DNA of 64,000 nucleotides from Silurus meridionalis. Lineage: Eukaryota; Chordata; Actinopteri; Siluriformes; Siluridae. Position numbers and translations under genes: made by a program. Below the pieces are notes generated by a model. That model did no database searches and was not told the DNA's origin. It saw nothing but the letters and a program-made list of their open reading frames with translations. Below are positions 37,551-54,559 of the stretch, in pieces; the first letter of the stretch is position 1; every line of letters starts with the position of its first letter. The stretch spans positions 17,051,811 through 17,115,810 of the forward strand of contig NC_060904.1 of assembly GCF_014805685.1 (NCBI RefSeq). The letters are read 5' to 3'.

Positions 37551-37555
<5 letters not shown>
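37150..37555 (+). mobile_element. Tc1-derived TIR element
   Basis: It contains CCAGCATGGCGATACCGCTG (variant of the QHDNAP box), GACTGCACCCCAGGCCTCCT and a closing GGTCAGTTGTCCACATATCC. It is flanked on both sides by long (TA)n tracts, which may mark TA-targeted insertion. Confidence 0.7.
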
Positions 37556-37613
<58 letters not shown>

Positions 37614-38988
37614 ACAAATCTTAAATGTAAAATAATTTTTTTTTCCAGAAAAAGCAATTAATCTCTAATTGCAATGTCAAAATTAATTCTTAACAATTAA
37701 ATGATGAGAACATTCAATACTCATGATCAGTTTCCCATCACAATCTGTTTATAAGCACTTAAATGTATCATGATATTATATTGATATTATAATAAACTTG
37801 TAGTTATGATAGTATATGATATTATAATAAACGTGTGTTAGTTTGAAATCAGTGTTAAAGTCAGAACAGCACACATGCACAGGGCAGAAGAATAAAACCC
37901 AGAACATGATGCAAGTCATCTACAAAAGCCACAAAAAAACTGTCATCTTTTATGTTCTTACCTTTTATGTCATGCAGAAGCGAGTGAGTTTACAGCACTA
38001 ATCCTGTCACATGCTCACACTGGTCTGACATGCTGATGGTGCAGGAGGTATCTCACTGTCCCTGTTCCGATCTCAGTCCTGACTGCTCCTCAAAATCTTA
38101 ATGGTTGCCAGATCATTGAAAACGCAACTCTGAGAGGATTGCAAAGGCATCCCTAACACATTAGATAACAAACACACAAGATTTTCCTTCAGTCCAATAA
38201 CTGAGTAAACAACTACCACTTTAATAAGTAATTATGGTCTCAATATAATAAATATAAGCACATTTAATAATACATTCAATCACAAAATATATATCATTCA
38301 CTTTAAATAACATTTTGAATAACTTTGTACACGTGTCGAAACTTGAAATCAGATGGGCTCCAACACCTGAGGCAGAGGTTCAGGTTAAGTTCTACTTCCA
38401 TCATCCAAGAACAGAAATCTACTGCTATTACTGAAATCCTCTGCCTTCACCTCCAGCGTTCTTCTAAAACTTCTACAAACACTTTAACACTCCAAATGAA
38501 CAAGTCGTAGTGAATAAACCGCGATTATAATATTCGATTTTTATTATAACAATATTATAACAATGACATCTTCTGCTTTGCTATCGACAGACAGGCCTAA
38601 TGAGACCCCATAACACTTTGAATAACATCGAAAACGTAAATCAGAGACATTAGTGTTTACATTCATACTGACATCTGGTAACGGTGTCTGTTGTCCCTGT
38701 TACAGGGGAAAATGAATGAAGTTCTACAACTACTACTTGTTTTTTTCCCGATCTGTATTTTTGTACATGGTGTTACAGTAAAACCCTGTGTTCCTCGACA
38801 TCGGGGGCGAGAGTTTCCTCAACGGAACACTGTGCTGCCAGAAAACAGAGGAGGCCATGGAAAGAACTGGAAAGAAACAAAACACTGTTCCTCTGATTTT
38901 TATGGAGGAACAGACAACCATAAATCACACTGACCGATCGAGATGAAAGAATAATAAATTCACAGCCTTTCTGCTTCTGCAGTGTGTT

Positions 38989-39091
<103 letters not shown>

Positions 39092-39105
39092 CCAACACTC
39101 CAGTA

Positions 39106-39582
39106 TTATACACTATATTGCCAAAAGTTTGCGGACACCTAGTCATAAGTACGGTATGTGCTTTTTGAACATCTCTTTCCACAGTTAGTCCCAATTTGCT
39201 CTTATAGTTCCCTCCACTCTTCTGAAAAAATGTTCCAAGATGATTTTGGTATGTGCTTGTGGACATCATCAGTCACAAGGGTGTTAGTAAAACCAGGTAC
39301 TGATGTAGCTCCCTCCACTCTTCTGAAAAAATGTTCCAAGATGATTTTGGTATGTGCTTGTGGACATCATCAGTCACAAGGGTGTTAGTAAAATCAGGTA
39401 CTGATGTAGGCGAGGAGAGCTGGGGTGCAATTTGAGTTCCAATATATCCCAAAGGTGTTCAGTAAGGGATGAGATCAGAGCTCTATATCAGGCCACTCCA
39501 GATTCTCTCCAAACCATGTAAACCAGATCTTCATAGAGATGGCTCAGGTGACCCAATACTTTTGGCGATATAGTGTATCGAC
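39106..39582 (+). mobile_element. Tc1-derived TIR element with internal duplication
   Basis: Its ends are well kept inverted repeats: CACTATATTGCCAAAAGTTT at the left and CTTTTGGCGATATAGTGTA at the right, with TA at the border. Inside, about 101 bp starting at 39210 are repeated at 39311 almost without change. Confidence 0.8.
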
Positions 39583-39878
39583 ATCAGCTTCAACATTCTT
39601 CTCAAAGAACCTGGAGTGAATCTAATAATAAAATCAGTGCAGATGTCTTGCATTTTTGCAGTCCACAAATCTCACAGGTGGATGAGATCTTTCTGGAACA
39701 TGTTCACTGGGATGTCTTGCAGGTTGCTATTGATTCAGGATGTGTGTGACAAACACACACAAAGCATTTCTCATGAAGATTTCCACCCAGACCACCATGC
39801 ATGCATGTGAAGATTTGCATGAGGTCCTTATGAAGTGCATGTAAAGTTCCCCCTGAAACGCCTCTGTCTATGGACGGC

Positions 39879-39892
39879 GTCACGTGACGTCA
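39879..39892 (+). promoter_or_regulatory. mios: Overlapping CLEAR-type E-box and CRE upstream of mios
   Basis: GTCACGTGACGTCA contains the perfect palindrome GTCACGTGAC (39879-39888), identical to the TFEB/TFE3 CLEAR consensus, overlapping a full CRE, TGACGTCA (39885-39892). It sits in a local CpG-rich stretch 1.3 kb before the mios start codon, just before a probable 5' UTR exon. Binding is inferred from motif identity only. Confidence 0.6.
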
Positions 39893-39929
39893 ACAAGCGA
39901 GCACGCACGCGCATCATCAACGTGACGAG

Positions 39930-40888
39930 GACCCGCCAGAGAATGTGTGTGTAAGTTTGTTTGTAAACTCTACAACAAAAGCCCTCTTTAGTTCAGACTC
40001 GTAGCCGCCTAGGTCACGGTTTATCCGCATTGAAACGTTTCAGAATCCAAACCGGGTTTGGATGAACTCCTGCAGTGTAACTCCCTAAACGCTAGCGGAA
40101 CTGGCTAGCGGAACTAGCCGCTTATCGCTTACCATCATCCCCCTGCTCATGCTAACAGCCGTCTGGTGATTTACCGGAGATTGTAGAGACTTTATGTTCA
40201 GGTAAAACCACTGAAAACATTTTAAAGACACGTACGTTACAATATATTGAAAGTTAAAGGCGAGTCTCGCGATATCACGCAGTATCGCGATACTTTGGAA
40301 ACGATATGAATGTTGGACCTACTGTAGCTGACACTTATGTTTGGGTGAATCGCAGAACCGTGAGTTCGGTACGTACTTCGATTTTTAAGTTACGGTTCAC
40401 GATTTAATTTCAGTACAGTTATAGGGACGAAATGCACAAAATAAAATTGCTTGTCATTTTGTATTCACGTCGTTTATTATTCTTCACATTTGTGAACGTC
40501 AACAGTTTGCGTTGTTTGTAAAGCATTTAAATTAAAATTCCCGCTTTGTTAAAATAAAATAGACGAAAATAGATTGCAATGCACCTCTTTTATTATATCG
40601 ATTAAATATAGTAATCAATTAAAAATTGATGCATTAAATTGATTAAATCAAATTACATTAATGGACAAATGAAATTAAATATTTAACATTTGAGCAATAC
40701 AGAAATGTTTTATTATTTTTTTACGCTTAATATTTTATTTTCTAAAGATATGTTCATTTTATTATTCTCTTAACAAATGTCCATATTTAAGGAAGATTTT
40801 AATATCACTAGACTGTCATAAAAATGTTGGCAATGACCAAAAGCGACATCGGGTTTGCGCAGTATGAACACACACCGTTACGCCGCTA

Positions 40889-40954
<66 letters not shown>

Positions 40955-40957
40955 TTA

Positions 40958-41000
<43 letters not shown>

Positions 41001-41223
41001 TTATTCATTATATATACATGTAGATTAATTGGTGATACGTTTCTTATCTTATTGTAGGTTTCAAACAAGACTGAGTACCAAACCACAGAATTTTCACTAT
41101 GTAGCGGACCAGCCATAGTGCCCTGTTCTTTTTTCGGATTCATGGAATCATCCTGAAAGAGTTAAACCCGTCCGACCGACTGACTTTGCATCTAGAAATC
41201 GGCAAACATAGCCAAACGCGATG
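39930..41223 (+). other. mios: Probable mios 5' UTR exons, first intron and uORF
   Basis: A noncoding exon ending at 40201 is suggested by the donor CAG-GTAAAA, followed by intron and an acceptor TTATTGTAG at 41057. The coding exon leader (41058-41223) contains a 4-codon uORF, ATG GAA TCA TCC TGA, at 41142-41156. Intron sequence includes two (GT)n tracts at 40909-40940 and 40962-40998. Confidence 0.5.
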
Positions 41224-44200
41224 ATGAGCGCTTCCAAGCCGGATATCCTGTGGTCCCCGCATCATGCCGACCGGTTCGTTGTGTGCGACTCCGAGCTGAG
41301 CCTGTACCGGATCGGGCCCGCTGGCGCTTCGGAGGCCAAAGGGGGCGCTCTGCAGCTGTCAGAGGAGACGGCGGCGACGCTTCTGGCCGTCAACTCGGAC
41401 ACGCCGTACATGAAATGCGTTGCCTGGTACCCAAAGTCTGAGCCGGAGTGTCTGCTGGCTGTGGGTCAGGCCAACGGCCGAGTGGTCCTCACTGGCCTCG
41501 GGCAGAGCCACGGCTCCAAAGGCAAGGATCTGACAGGGAAGGAGTTTGTGCCAAAGCACGCGCGCCAGTGCAACACGTTGGCGTGGAATCCCGCGGACAG
41601 CAACTGGCTCGCAGCGGGACTCGACAAGCACCGGGCAGATTTCTCCGTGCTGATCTGGGACGTTGGCGGCAGACACCCGCCCGAAGCGATGCAGGCCGAG
41701 AAGCCGCGCCTTTCCGGAGACGCCGACCCGTGTGCGGCAGCCACCAAACCGCTGTACGAGCTGGGACAAAACGACGCCTGCTTGTCTCTGTGCTGGCTGC
41801 CCCGAGACCACCCGAAACTCCTGCTGGCCGGAATGCATCGCAACCTGGCCATCTTCGACTTGCGCAACACGAGCCAGAAGACCTTTGTGAACACCAAAGC
41901 CGTTCAGGGTGTCGCGGTGGACCCGCACTTCCCCGAGCGTGTGGCGTCCTTCTTCGAGGGCCAGGTGGCCATCTGGGACCTGCGGCGATTTGAGAAGCCG
42001 GTGTTCACGCTCCCTGAGCAGGCCAAGCCCCTGACCAAAGCGGCGTGGTGTCCGACGCGCACTGGCCTCCTGGCCACCCTGACGCGCGACGCCAACGTTG
42101 TGCGCCTCTATGACATGCAGCACGCGCCCGCGGGCCCCGTTGGCTCGGATGAAAGCGAGCCCACGGTGATTGAACGCGGGGTGCAGCCAGGAGGCGACGT
42201 TGTTATAAGCAGCTTTGCCTGGCATCCGTCCACCCAGAACCGCATGGTGGTGGTGGCGCCCAACCGCTCCATGTGCGACTTCACCGTGTTTGAGCGCGTC
42301 TCGCTGGCCTGGAGCTCCTCAACGGACCTCGTCTGGGCGTGCGGGCGACACCTGTACGAGTGCGCTGAGGACGCAGGGGACGTCGCCGCCGAGAAGGACG
42401 TTGCCACTAAAATGAGGGAGCGCGCTCGATCCCGCTACGGCCACGACACCGTTCAAGTGTGGAGGAACCACTTGCTGGCCGGCGGGAATGACCCGCAGAT
42501 CAGGTCCCTCTGGTACACTTTGCATTATATCCTTTACGAGACCAATAACGAGTCGCTTGTTTACTGTCGTTTTTTTCTAAGTCACTTGTAATGTTTCCTA
42601 TTCGAGTATCACTTATGCAGCAGTACACCGAGGAGACGGAGCAGAGACAGCAGGGAAACAAACAGTCTCTGATCTACTCAGGCATCAAGAACATAGTCAA
42701 ATCCTGCTCCGGTGAGTAGCTCATATATAAGTGAATCTGTAAATGGCATGACGACCTCGACCTCGAGACCCACGTCTCTCCCGCAGGCACGACGGAGTCA
42801 CGGCGCCGCTGGAAGGGCTCGGAGAGGACGGCGGATGCGACGCAGTACCATGGCGAGGAGCGTGGCCTGGCCCTGCGGCTGTGCGGCTGGATCGGACGAG
42901 GGCCGGACGTAGACGTTGAGCCGTTTCTCAGGTCTCTTGAGCAGGAGGGCGAGTGGGAGCGAGCCGCCTCCGTTGCACTCTTCAACCTCGACATCCGCCG
43001 ATCCATCCAGATCCTCCAGAAAGGCGCTCAGGCGGAAAAAGGTACCAGTTTTATTGCAGACTCCGTTTATTAAGCAGTTGATTTCGGATTACGATTCTTT
43101 GCGAGTTCCGTATTTAAAAGCGCGAGACGTAGTCCGTTTGCATCGAAATACAGGTCCGTGTTCAGCGCTGTTTGACTCGAGCAAGTGGAGAGGCGGCCGA
43201 AGAGTAGACTTTGGGCTTTCGTTTGATGGGTTCGACAAAAACAAAAACACATTGACTGGAAACGACTTTTTACACGCCTGTCCGTTTTGCGTAGACTCGA
43301 AAGTAATTGACCGAACCAATTAGAAACTCGAGGATCGTATTTTATCGCTCGGACACCCTGTTTTCAACTGTCCCGTAAATCTTACTGTTTTGGTTTCGGA
43401 GTTGAAAACAGGAGTTGAGATTCTTTTTTCTTTATTAGTTACAAAACACTTACCAAAAAGAAAATAGAGAACCGGTACGAAAAAAGGTATGCCTGAACAT
43501 TTCTGGTCTCATTCGACCGTTTATGGAGACTCAGACTGAAAGACGCGGACACATTTTCACACGTTTTGAGCCTGAGTAACGTGAGTTTTCCATGTACTGT
43601 GGTGTAAAGCGAGACTACCCCGAAAAAGCCACTTTTTAAAAAAAGAAACAACGTAGTAATCTCTTTATAAGTAACGCATACTGAATCAAAAACTGTTTTG
43701 TTCAGGCGACCCGAACCTGAACGTGGTGGCCATGGCTCTGTCGGGATACACGGACGAGAAAAACTCCCTGTGGAGGGAGATGTGCGGCTCACTGAGGCTG
43801 CAGCTGAAAAAGCCCTACCTGTGCTCCATGTTCGCGTTCCTGACCAGCGAAGCGGGGGCGTACGATGGCGTGCTGGTAGGTAACGAGAAGCGCGGCAACG
43901 GGCATGGCGACCAGACGTGGCAATAAGTCTCCATTTCTCTATCTTTAAACAGTACGAGAGCCGCGTGGCCGTGAGAGACAGGGTGGCCTTCGCCTGCATG
44001 TTCCTCAACGACAACCAGGTACGAAACGTTCCCACGATGAGTTATTTTTTTAAAGTATAAGTTACTTACGTAGCATCGAAAAAAAACGTATTGTTTTACA
44101 ATCAAATTAAAAAAGCATGTGATCAAGCATAAGTATATTCATTCTCGTTTTTTCTTTTTCTTTCTTCTTTCCTCCCCTTCTTTTCTTTGTTGCGCCCCAG

Positions 44201-46841
44201 CTGTCCCGGTACGTCGACAAGCTGACGGACGAGATGAAGGAGGCGGGAAACCTGGAGGGCATTTTGCTGACGGGCCTGACCAAGGACGGGGTGGACCTGA
44301 TGGAGAGTTACGTGGACCACACGGGAGACGTGCAGACCGCCAGTTTCTGCATGCTCAGGGTAGGCAACAGGTGTAACCATCAAATGTTGGATGTTGAAGG
44401 GAAATAAAGTCAGAATTGCGAGAAAAACCTTAAGCATTTTTCAGAGACGCATCTTATTTCTATTGTATATTTAATGCTCTTTCATGAATAAAAAGTACTT
44501 ATCTGATTACTTGAATCGTTAGAATAATCAGTACTACTAAATAATTACTAAAATAATCTGTATATACAGCCCTAATCTGAATATTAACCAAGAAAACAGG
44601 ATAATAAGCGTGACAGAACACAGATCTACATCACACAACACTGAGCTACAGCAAGAGCAACAATTGAGAGATGCAAAACAGCATGTTAACAGTATAATTT
44701 ATTCATTTAGAATCATATATTTATAAAATATATTTTATATTTATATTTATTTAACTTTATTTATATTAAATTGTTATTATAAATATTAAGACACTCTAAG
44801 AGCAAAAGTGTCACTGAGGCTCGTTGTGTGTGTGGTCAGGGATCGAGCCCTGAAGTGGTGAAGGACGCACGCGTACAGTGCTGGATCGAGAACTACCGAG
44901 ACCTGCTGGACGCCTGGAGGTTCTGGCACAAGCGGGCCGAATTCGACATCCACAGGAGCAAGCTGGACCCCAGCTCCAAGCCTCTCGCTCAGGCAAGACC
45001 CTGTCTTTTGTTCACTTCTCGTAAGCTTTGCGTGAAAGCCGTCATAAGACATTTTTTGTGTTTTGCGTCTGCTCAGGTGTTTGTGAGCTGCAACTTCTGC
45101 GGGAAGTCCATATCATTCGGGTGCTCAGCCGCACCCCACCAGGGTCGCGGGTTCGGTCAGTACGGGGTCGGCGGCTCGCCCGCCAAGTCGAAGGTCACCA
45201 GCTGTCCGGGCTGCAGAAAACCCCTGCCGCGCTGCGCCCTGTGCCTCATGAACATGGGAACGCCGGCATCCTCCCGCGCAGGTAACCGCATGACCGGCAC
45301 ACGCTCGGTATACGAAGCCTAACGCATCTCCCGCACAACGGAACCTCGATCTTTTACTCTGCGTTAGATTTTCCGACCGAAGAGCTCCACGACGACTTGC
45401 AGCAGTCTTCTGCTTTTCGCAAATGTAGCGCTTTGTGTTCGCCGTGAAAAGGATGGCGTAGTGCTTTTTGCCGGCCGGCAGAGACTTCATTTTAAAACCA
45501 GACTCGTTAATTTAGTTTTAACTAAATTTGAAATTTGAAACCTCTAGTTTTAAATTAACCAAGTCACGGCGAAAACATTCTCCGCTTATGGAATCCATCT
45601 GAAAGTTAGAAGAGGTGCAGTTTCTCCGGTATCACCTCATTGACCGTCCGCTTGGAAACGTGGCCAAAGTTCCGAGCGGCGTCCTGATGATGTACGTCAT
45701 TGGAAACGGCGTAATTACTTTAAACCATTTACAATAGTGAGGTCCAGTTGGCGGTGCGATGCTGAAACAGATCGTAGTAATGGCTACTTTTTACTTAAGT
45801 ACAAGTCGGAGCTTGTAGTTCTTTACTAAGGTATAGTCAGTACTTCAACTATAAGCAGAGCCTTTTAAAACCCGAGTGTCTGTACTCTTACTCCAGTGAA
45901 GAATGCGTGTACTTTTGCCCCATCTGTCGGAGGGATACGTTGGACGTCCACCGTGCGCTTTTCTCCACGTGTGCCCCAGAGGCGTGTCAGAAACACTTTT
46001 CCAAAAGCAATCGGTACTACTGCAGTAGTAATAACGCGAGGGTCTGTACACTTTACCAAACCGGGTATTTCACTGAGGAACTTATCTGCTTTGATTTAAT
46101 GTTCATTTGAGAACCAGGGACATCGTGTTCCAGGGAGTCTCAATTTTTTTATAGGTTGCTTAAATTTCTACGGGTTTTTCCTTCTTTAACCTTCATTAAA
46201 CGCGCGACACCACCGAGGGTAGTTTCCAATCGACGAGGCGATAAAACACGCAGTTCTGCGGCACCAACGGAGTCGCTCTCCCCTCGGGCAGGTGCGGGGA
46301 AGTCTGACGAGAAAGCAGACCTGCCGAGAGAAAAGAAGCTGGCTCAGTTCAACAACTGGTTCACCTGGTGCCACAACTGTCGACACGGAGGCCACGCCGG
46401 TCACACGCTCAGCTGGTTCAGGTGAGAGTGCCTTTCATTTGGATCACAGGGATTAGAAAAATCAGGATTAGAAACCAGTTAGTTTGAGGGCCTGTGTGCA
46501 GGTAGACAAAAGTGCATCTAATGACCGATCAGAGCAACCACTTTTTCAATCGGGATCATTTAGGAGGAAGGTTAAACTGTCCAGGTAGGTGCGTAACCAG
46601 GCCATGACATGGTCGCACAAGTCTGTTCCCTCTTTAGCCAGCATTGTTCAGGGATGAACCCCCTTCAGAGCCAACCTGCCCACAATTTCCTTCAGTAGTG
46701 TCAAGTGTCTAGTTCTATACTTCCATCCCTCTCCTTCTCTTCCTCTTCAGAGACCACAGCGAGTGCCCTGTTTCAGCTTGTACCTGTAAATGCATGCAGT
46801 TGGACACGACCGGCAACCTGGTGCCCTCAGACAACATCTGA
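41224..46841 (+). CDS. mios: GATOR2 complex subunit MIOS (Missing oocyte homologue)
   Basis: MIOS is part of GATOR2, which opposes GATOR1 and so activates mTORC1 at the lysosome in response to amino acids. Ten coding exons give 876 aa (human 875): 41224-42526, 42613-42711, 42787-43041, 43706-43875, 43953-44018, 44201-44359, 44840-44992, 45077-45281, 46292-46421, 46751-46841; the total (2631 nt) is divisible by three. Residues 1-434 come from one GC-rich exon and form the WD40 propeller (VLIWDV, AIFDLR, AIWDLRR, RLYDMQ). The middle is alpha-solenoid. From residue 736 on, paired cysteines ([38 protein letters not shown]) form the zinc-binding C-terminal domain. The start could also be the adjacent ATG at 41221; 41224 matches the MSxxKPDILW start I recall. 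Intron 1 appears to be AT-AC and intron 7 has a GC donor. Confidence 0.95.
42527..42612 (+). other. mios: Putative AT-AC (U12-type) intron of mios, 86 bp
   Basis: The intron starts ATATCCTTT, the U12 AT-AC donor consensus, and ends TATCAC, after a partial U12 branch-like TTTCCTATTC. Removing exactly this segment yields WYTLHF-MQQYTEE, matching the LHFMKQYTE of human MIOS as I remember it. No GT-AG pair gives that protein. Confidence 0.8.
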
Positions 46842-47849
46842 TGGACAGCCAAAAAGCAACCACACCTCAAACTTGTTCTACAGCCTCATCACCAGCATCT
46901 TCTGTCCTGATCACAAAAAACAAAAGCAGACAATTAATAAAAAGCTTGCGTGCAGCCCAGCGCCATTCTTTGCCAAATTAAATCAAATATTTGATAACAG
47001 AAGCACACAAGCAGTTCAACCTTTTCTCTTAACAACACCACCTACTGAAAATGGACATGGAGGGACACCTCAGGACACATATTAGACTTTACTTTCTTTC
47101 ATTCTTTTGGTCTTTTTTCTTTCAAAGTCACCATCAATTGGGCTACAGGACATCAACAAAGTCAGTCACATTTCATAACACATTCAAGACTATACTTAGG
47201 ATGGCAACACACACCATACACATCATTCACAACCTTCCATTAAAAAAAAGATGTGCTCATTAAAAAATTGCCTGAACACACAGTATATCAAACTTCGAGA
47301 GAAAATCAGGTAAATGGGTGACCGCACGCATTTGACTAAGTGAGTTTACAGTTTATTTAACACTAAACAATGGAAAATGGTGATCTGACCCACAATTGAT
47401 CATTCTCTTCTCTTTCTCTCTCAAACACACAGGCACATACTAGATGGATGTCAGAACTAGCTTTAGGATTTATCAGTGTGGATTCTAGTTTCATTGTATT
47501 AATAAATTACTTTTTTTTTTTGTAAAAATATTTAATGTCAACTCGCACTCTTTCCTACCTATTATTATATGGCTTTAGTGCTTTTATGGAATGAGTATAT
47601 GTTCGAGGGCGTGCAAAGATGGTAGTGTTTGTGATCGTCTGCAATGGGCCGATTTTGTGTCCCTGTCCAGTCCTGATTGAAAAATAAATCGTTGTGCTAC
47701 ATGAACAGATTAAAGATCTGTGAAGTTACCGATGTTGATGCTATCAACAGTTTCCCCGGGAACATTTGAGCACCTCAACAATGTGGGAACTATACATAAT
47801 TCACTGTTCGTTACTTCCTGTTACAAATAGTAGTAAATCAATAATTTTA

Positions 47850-47990
47850 AATCAATAAGTTTGAATCCCCGGCACCACCGAGCTGTCGCCGTAGCGGCCT
47901 TAAGCGAGGCCGTGAACCCTCGATTGCTCAGTTGTATAAATGAGATGATTGCGACTCTCCGGATGAGGGCGTATGCCGTAAACGTTATCG
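47850..47990 (+). mobile_element. tRNA-type SINE copy
   Basis: It contains TTTGAATCCCCGGCACCACC, a GAACCCTCGATTGCTCAGTTG segment and the tail CGACTCTCCGGATGAGGGCG. Many CpG-containing variants suggest a comparatively unusual sequence for this family. Confidence 0.65.
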
Positions 47991-48094
47991 CCGTAAAAGT
48001 TCCCTCACTTTCTGCTAGTGCTTTGGAAAAAGTCCAGAGTAAACCGTTAACGTTATCTTCATGTCGTTTGATTATTATTTTGCTGATGTCATGG

Positions 48095-48255
48095 ATCTGG
48101 GGTGGACGATCTCCTGCTATCAAACTCCAACCCTAATCAACGCTGGGATGAACGTTGACTGCACCCCAGGCCTCCTCACCTCACCTACATCAGTACCTGA
48201 TTTTACTAACACCCTTGTGGATGAATGAATCGCCACAAAATCTAGTAGAACATGA
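48095..48255 (+). mobile_element. Tc1-derived element fragment
   Basis: It shares GACTGCACCCCAGGCCTCCT and TAGTAGAACAT with the other copies; both ends are missing. Confidence 0.6.
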
Positions 48256-48640
48256 GGACTGAATGCAGTGCGGTCGATCTCGCTCGATCTGACTGTTGCA
48301 CATGTAAGAGTTCAAGACAGAGGTTTCAGTTTGAAACAAGCTTTTATTTCATACACCACATTCATGCTCTCAATAAAGTTCTGTTAATTACGGTACATGA
48401 GCGCAAGAAGCCCATCCGTTTTTACGACTTAAAAGCAACTTGCGGCGTTGACGTGGAAACAAACTGTAATGCTTCGCAGTTATACAAACGTGCCTTCGTT
48501 AAACGTGCAAAATACTTCACGAAATATTCGGAAATAACAAATAATAGACGGATGTTTGGCGACTTTTGTTTCGTGGTGTAGGACGACACGTTCGACTTGG
48601 AGTTCAGCGTTAGATTCGGTCTCGGATGGGATTTATATAC

Positions 48641-48678
<38 letters not shown>

Positions 48679-49014
48679 ATAAAATATAACTGCGACCCTG
48701 CAGTGCTTCTAGGATTCCAGAAAACCTCTTATAGGTGTCGCACTCGAAGCCAAACGCAATCAAACCTTTTGCGCAAAACCGCTGACAAGTCTGATTTTTT
48801 AAAAGCCTCCTTTAGTGTTTAAATAAGGAAAAAGGTACAAAATCAAAACTCCAGCAGGTTCACGCGCACTGTTTTAGGGTTGTTTTCCGTTATTGATCTG
48901 ACGTTCGAAGCATGCGGTGAGTGGGTACGTGTCCATCCTCGTTGGGAGTGTATGGCGCTTAACCTAGTGTCCTCCCCCCAATAGAGGACTGGATTTTTCG
49001 GAAAGACTCGGCTC

Positions 49015-54546
<5,532 letters not shown>

Positions 54547-54549
54547 TCA

Positions 54550-54557
54550 TGACGTCA
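54550..54557 (-). promoter_or_regulatory. ica1: CRE in probable ica1 promoter
   Basis: A full palindromic CRE, TGACGTCA, lies in a short GC-rich stretch about 10 bp before the inferred noncoding exon. The assignment is by position and motif. Confidence 0.5.
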
Positions 54558-54559
54558 CG

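Larger units (their letters stand above)
46842..49014 (+). other. Convergent 3' ends of mios and ica1
   Basis: The mios 3' UTR probably ends near AATAAA at about 47682. The ica1 3' UTR (minus strand) may run down to TTTATT (AATAAA in reverse) at about 48344. Between them lie a SINE copy (47850-47990), a Tc1-derived scrap (48095-48255) and a (TA)n tract (48645-48676). Confidence 0.55.

Noticed and set aside
41359..42225. 288-aa open frame on the minus strand opposite mios exon 1
   Set aside because: It is the antisense shadow of a GC-rich coding exon; it has no splice sites or family resemblance.
42527..42588. mios exon 1 extended to a GTTTAC donor (adds [11 protein letters not shown])
   Set aside because: It is in frame with a GCAG acceptor, but adds residues absent from MIOS homologues and loses the HFM junction; the AT-AC reading fits better.
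43439..44035. 198-aa minus-strand frame across mios exons 4 and 5
   Set aside because: It is antisense to two confirmed mios exons and includes intron sequence.
45834..46110. Small overlapping frames in the mios intron at 45.9 kb
   Set aside because: They overlap on both strands, have no splice support, and mios is complete without them.
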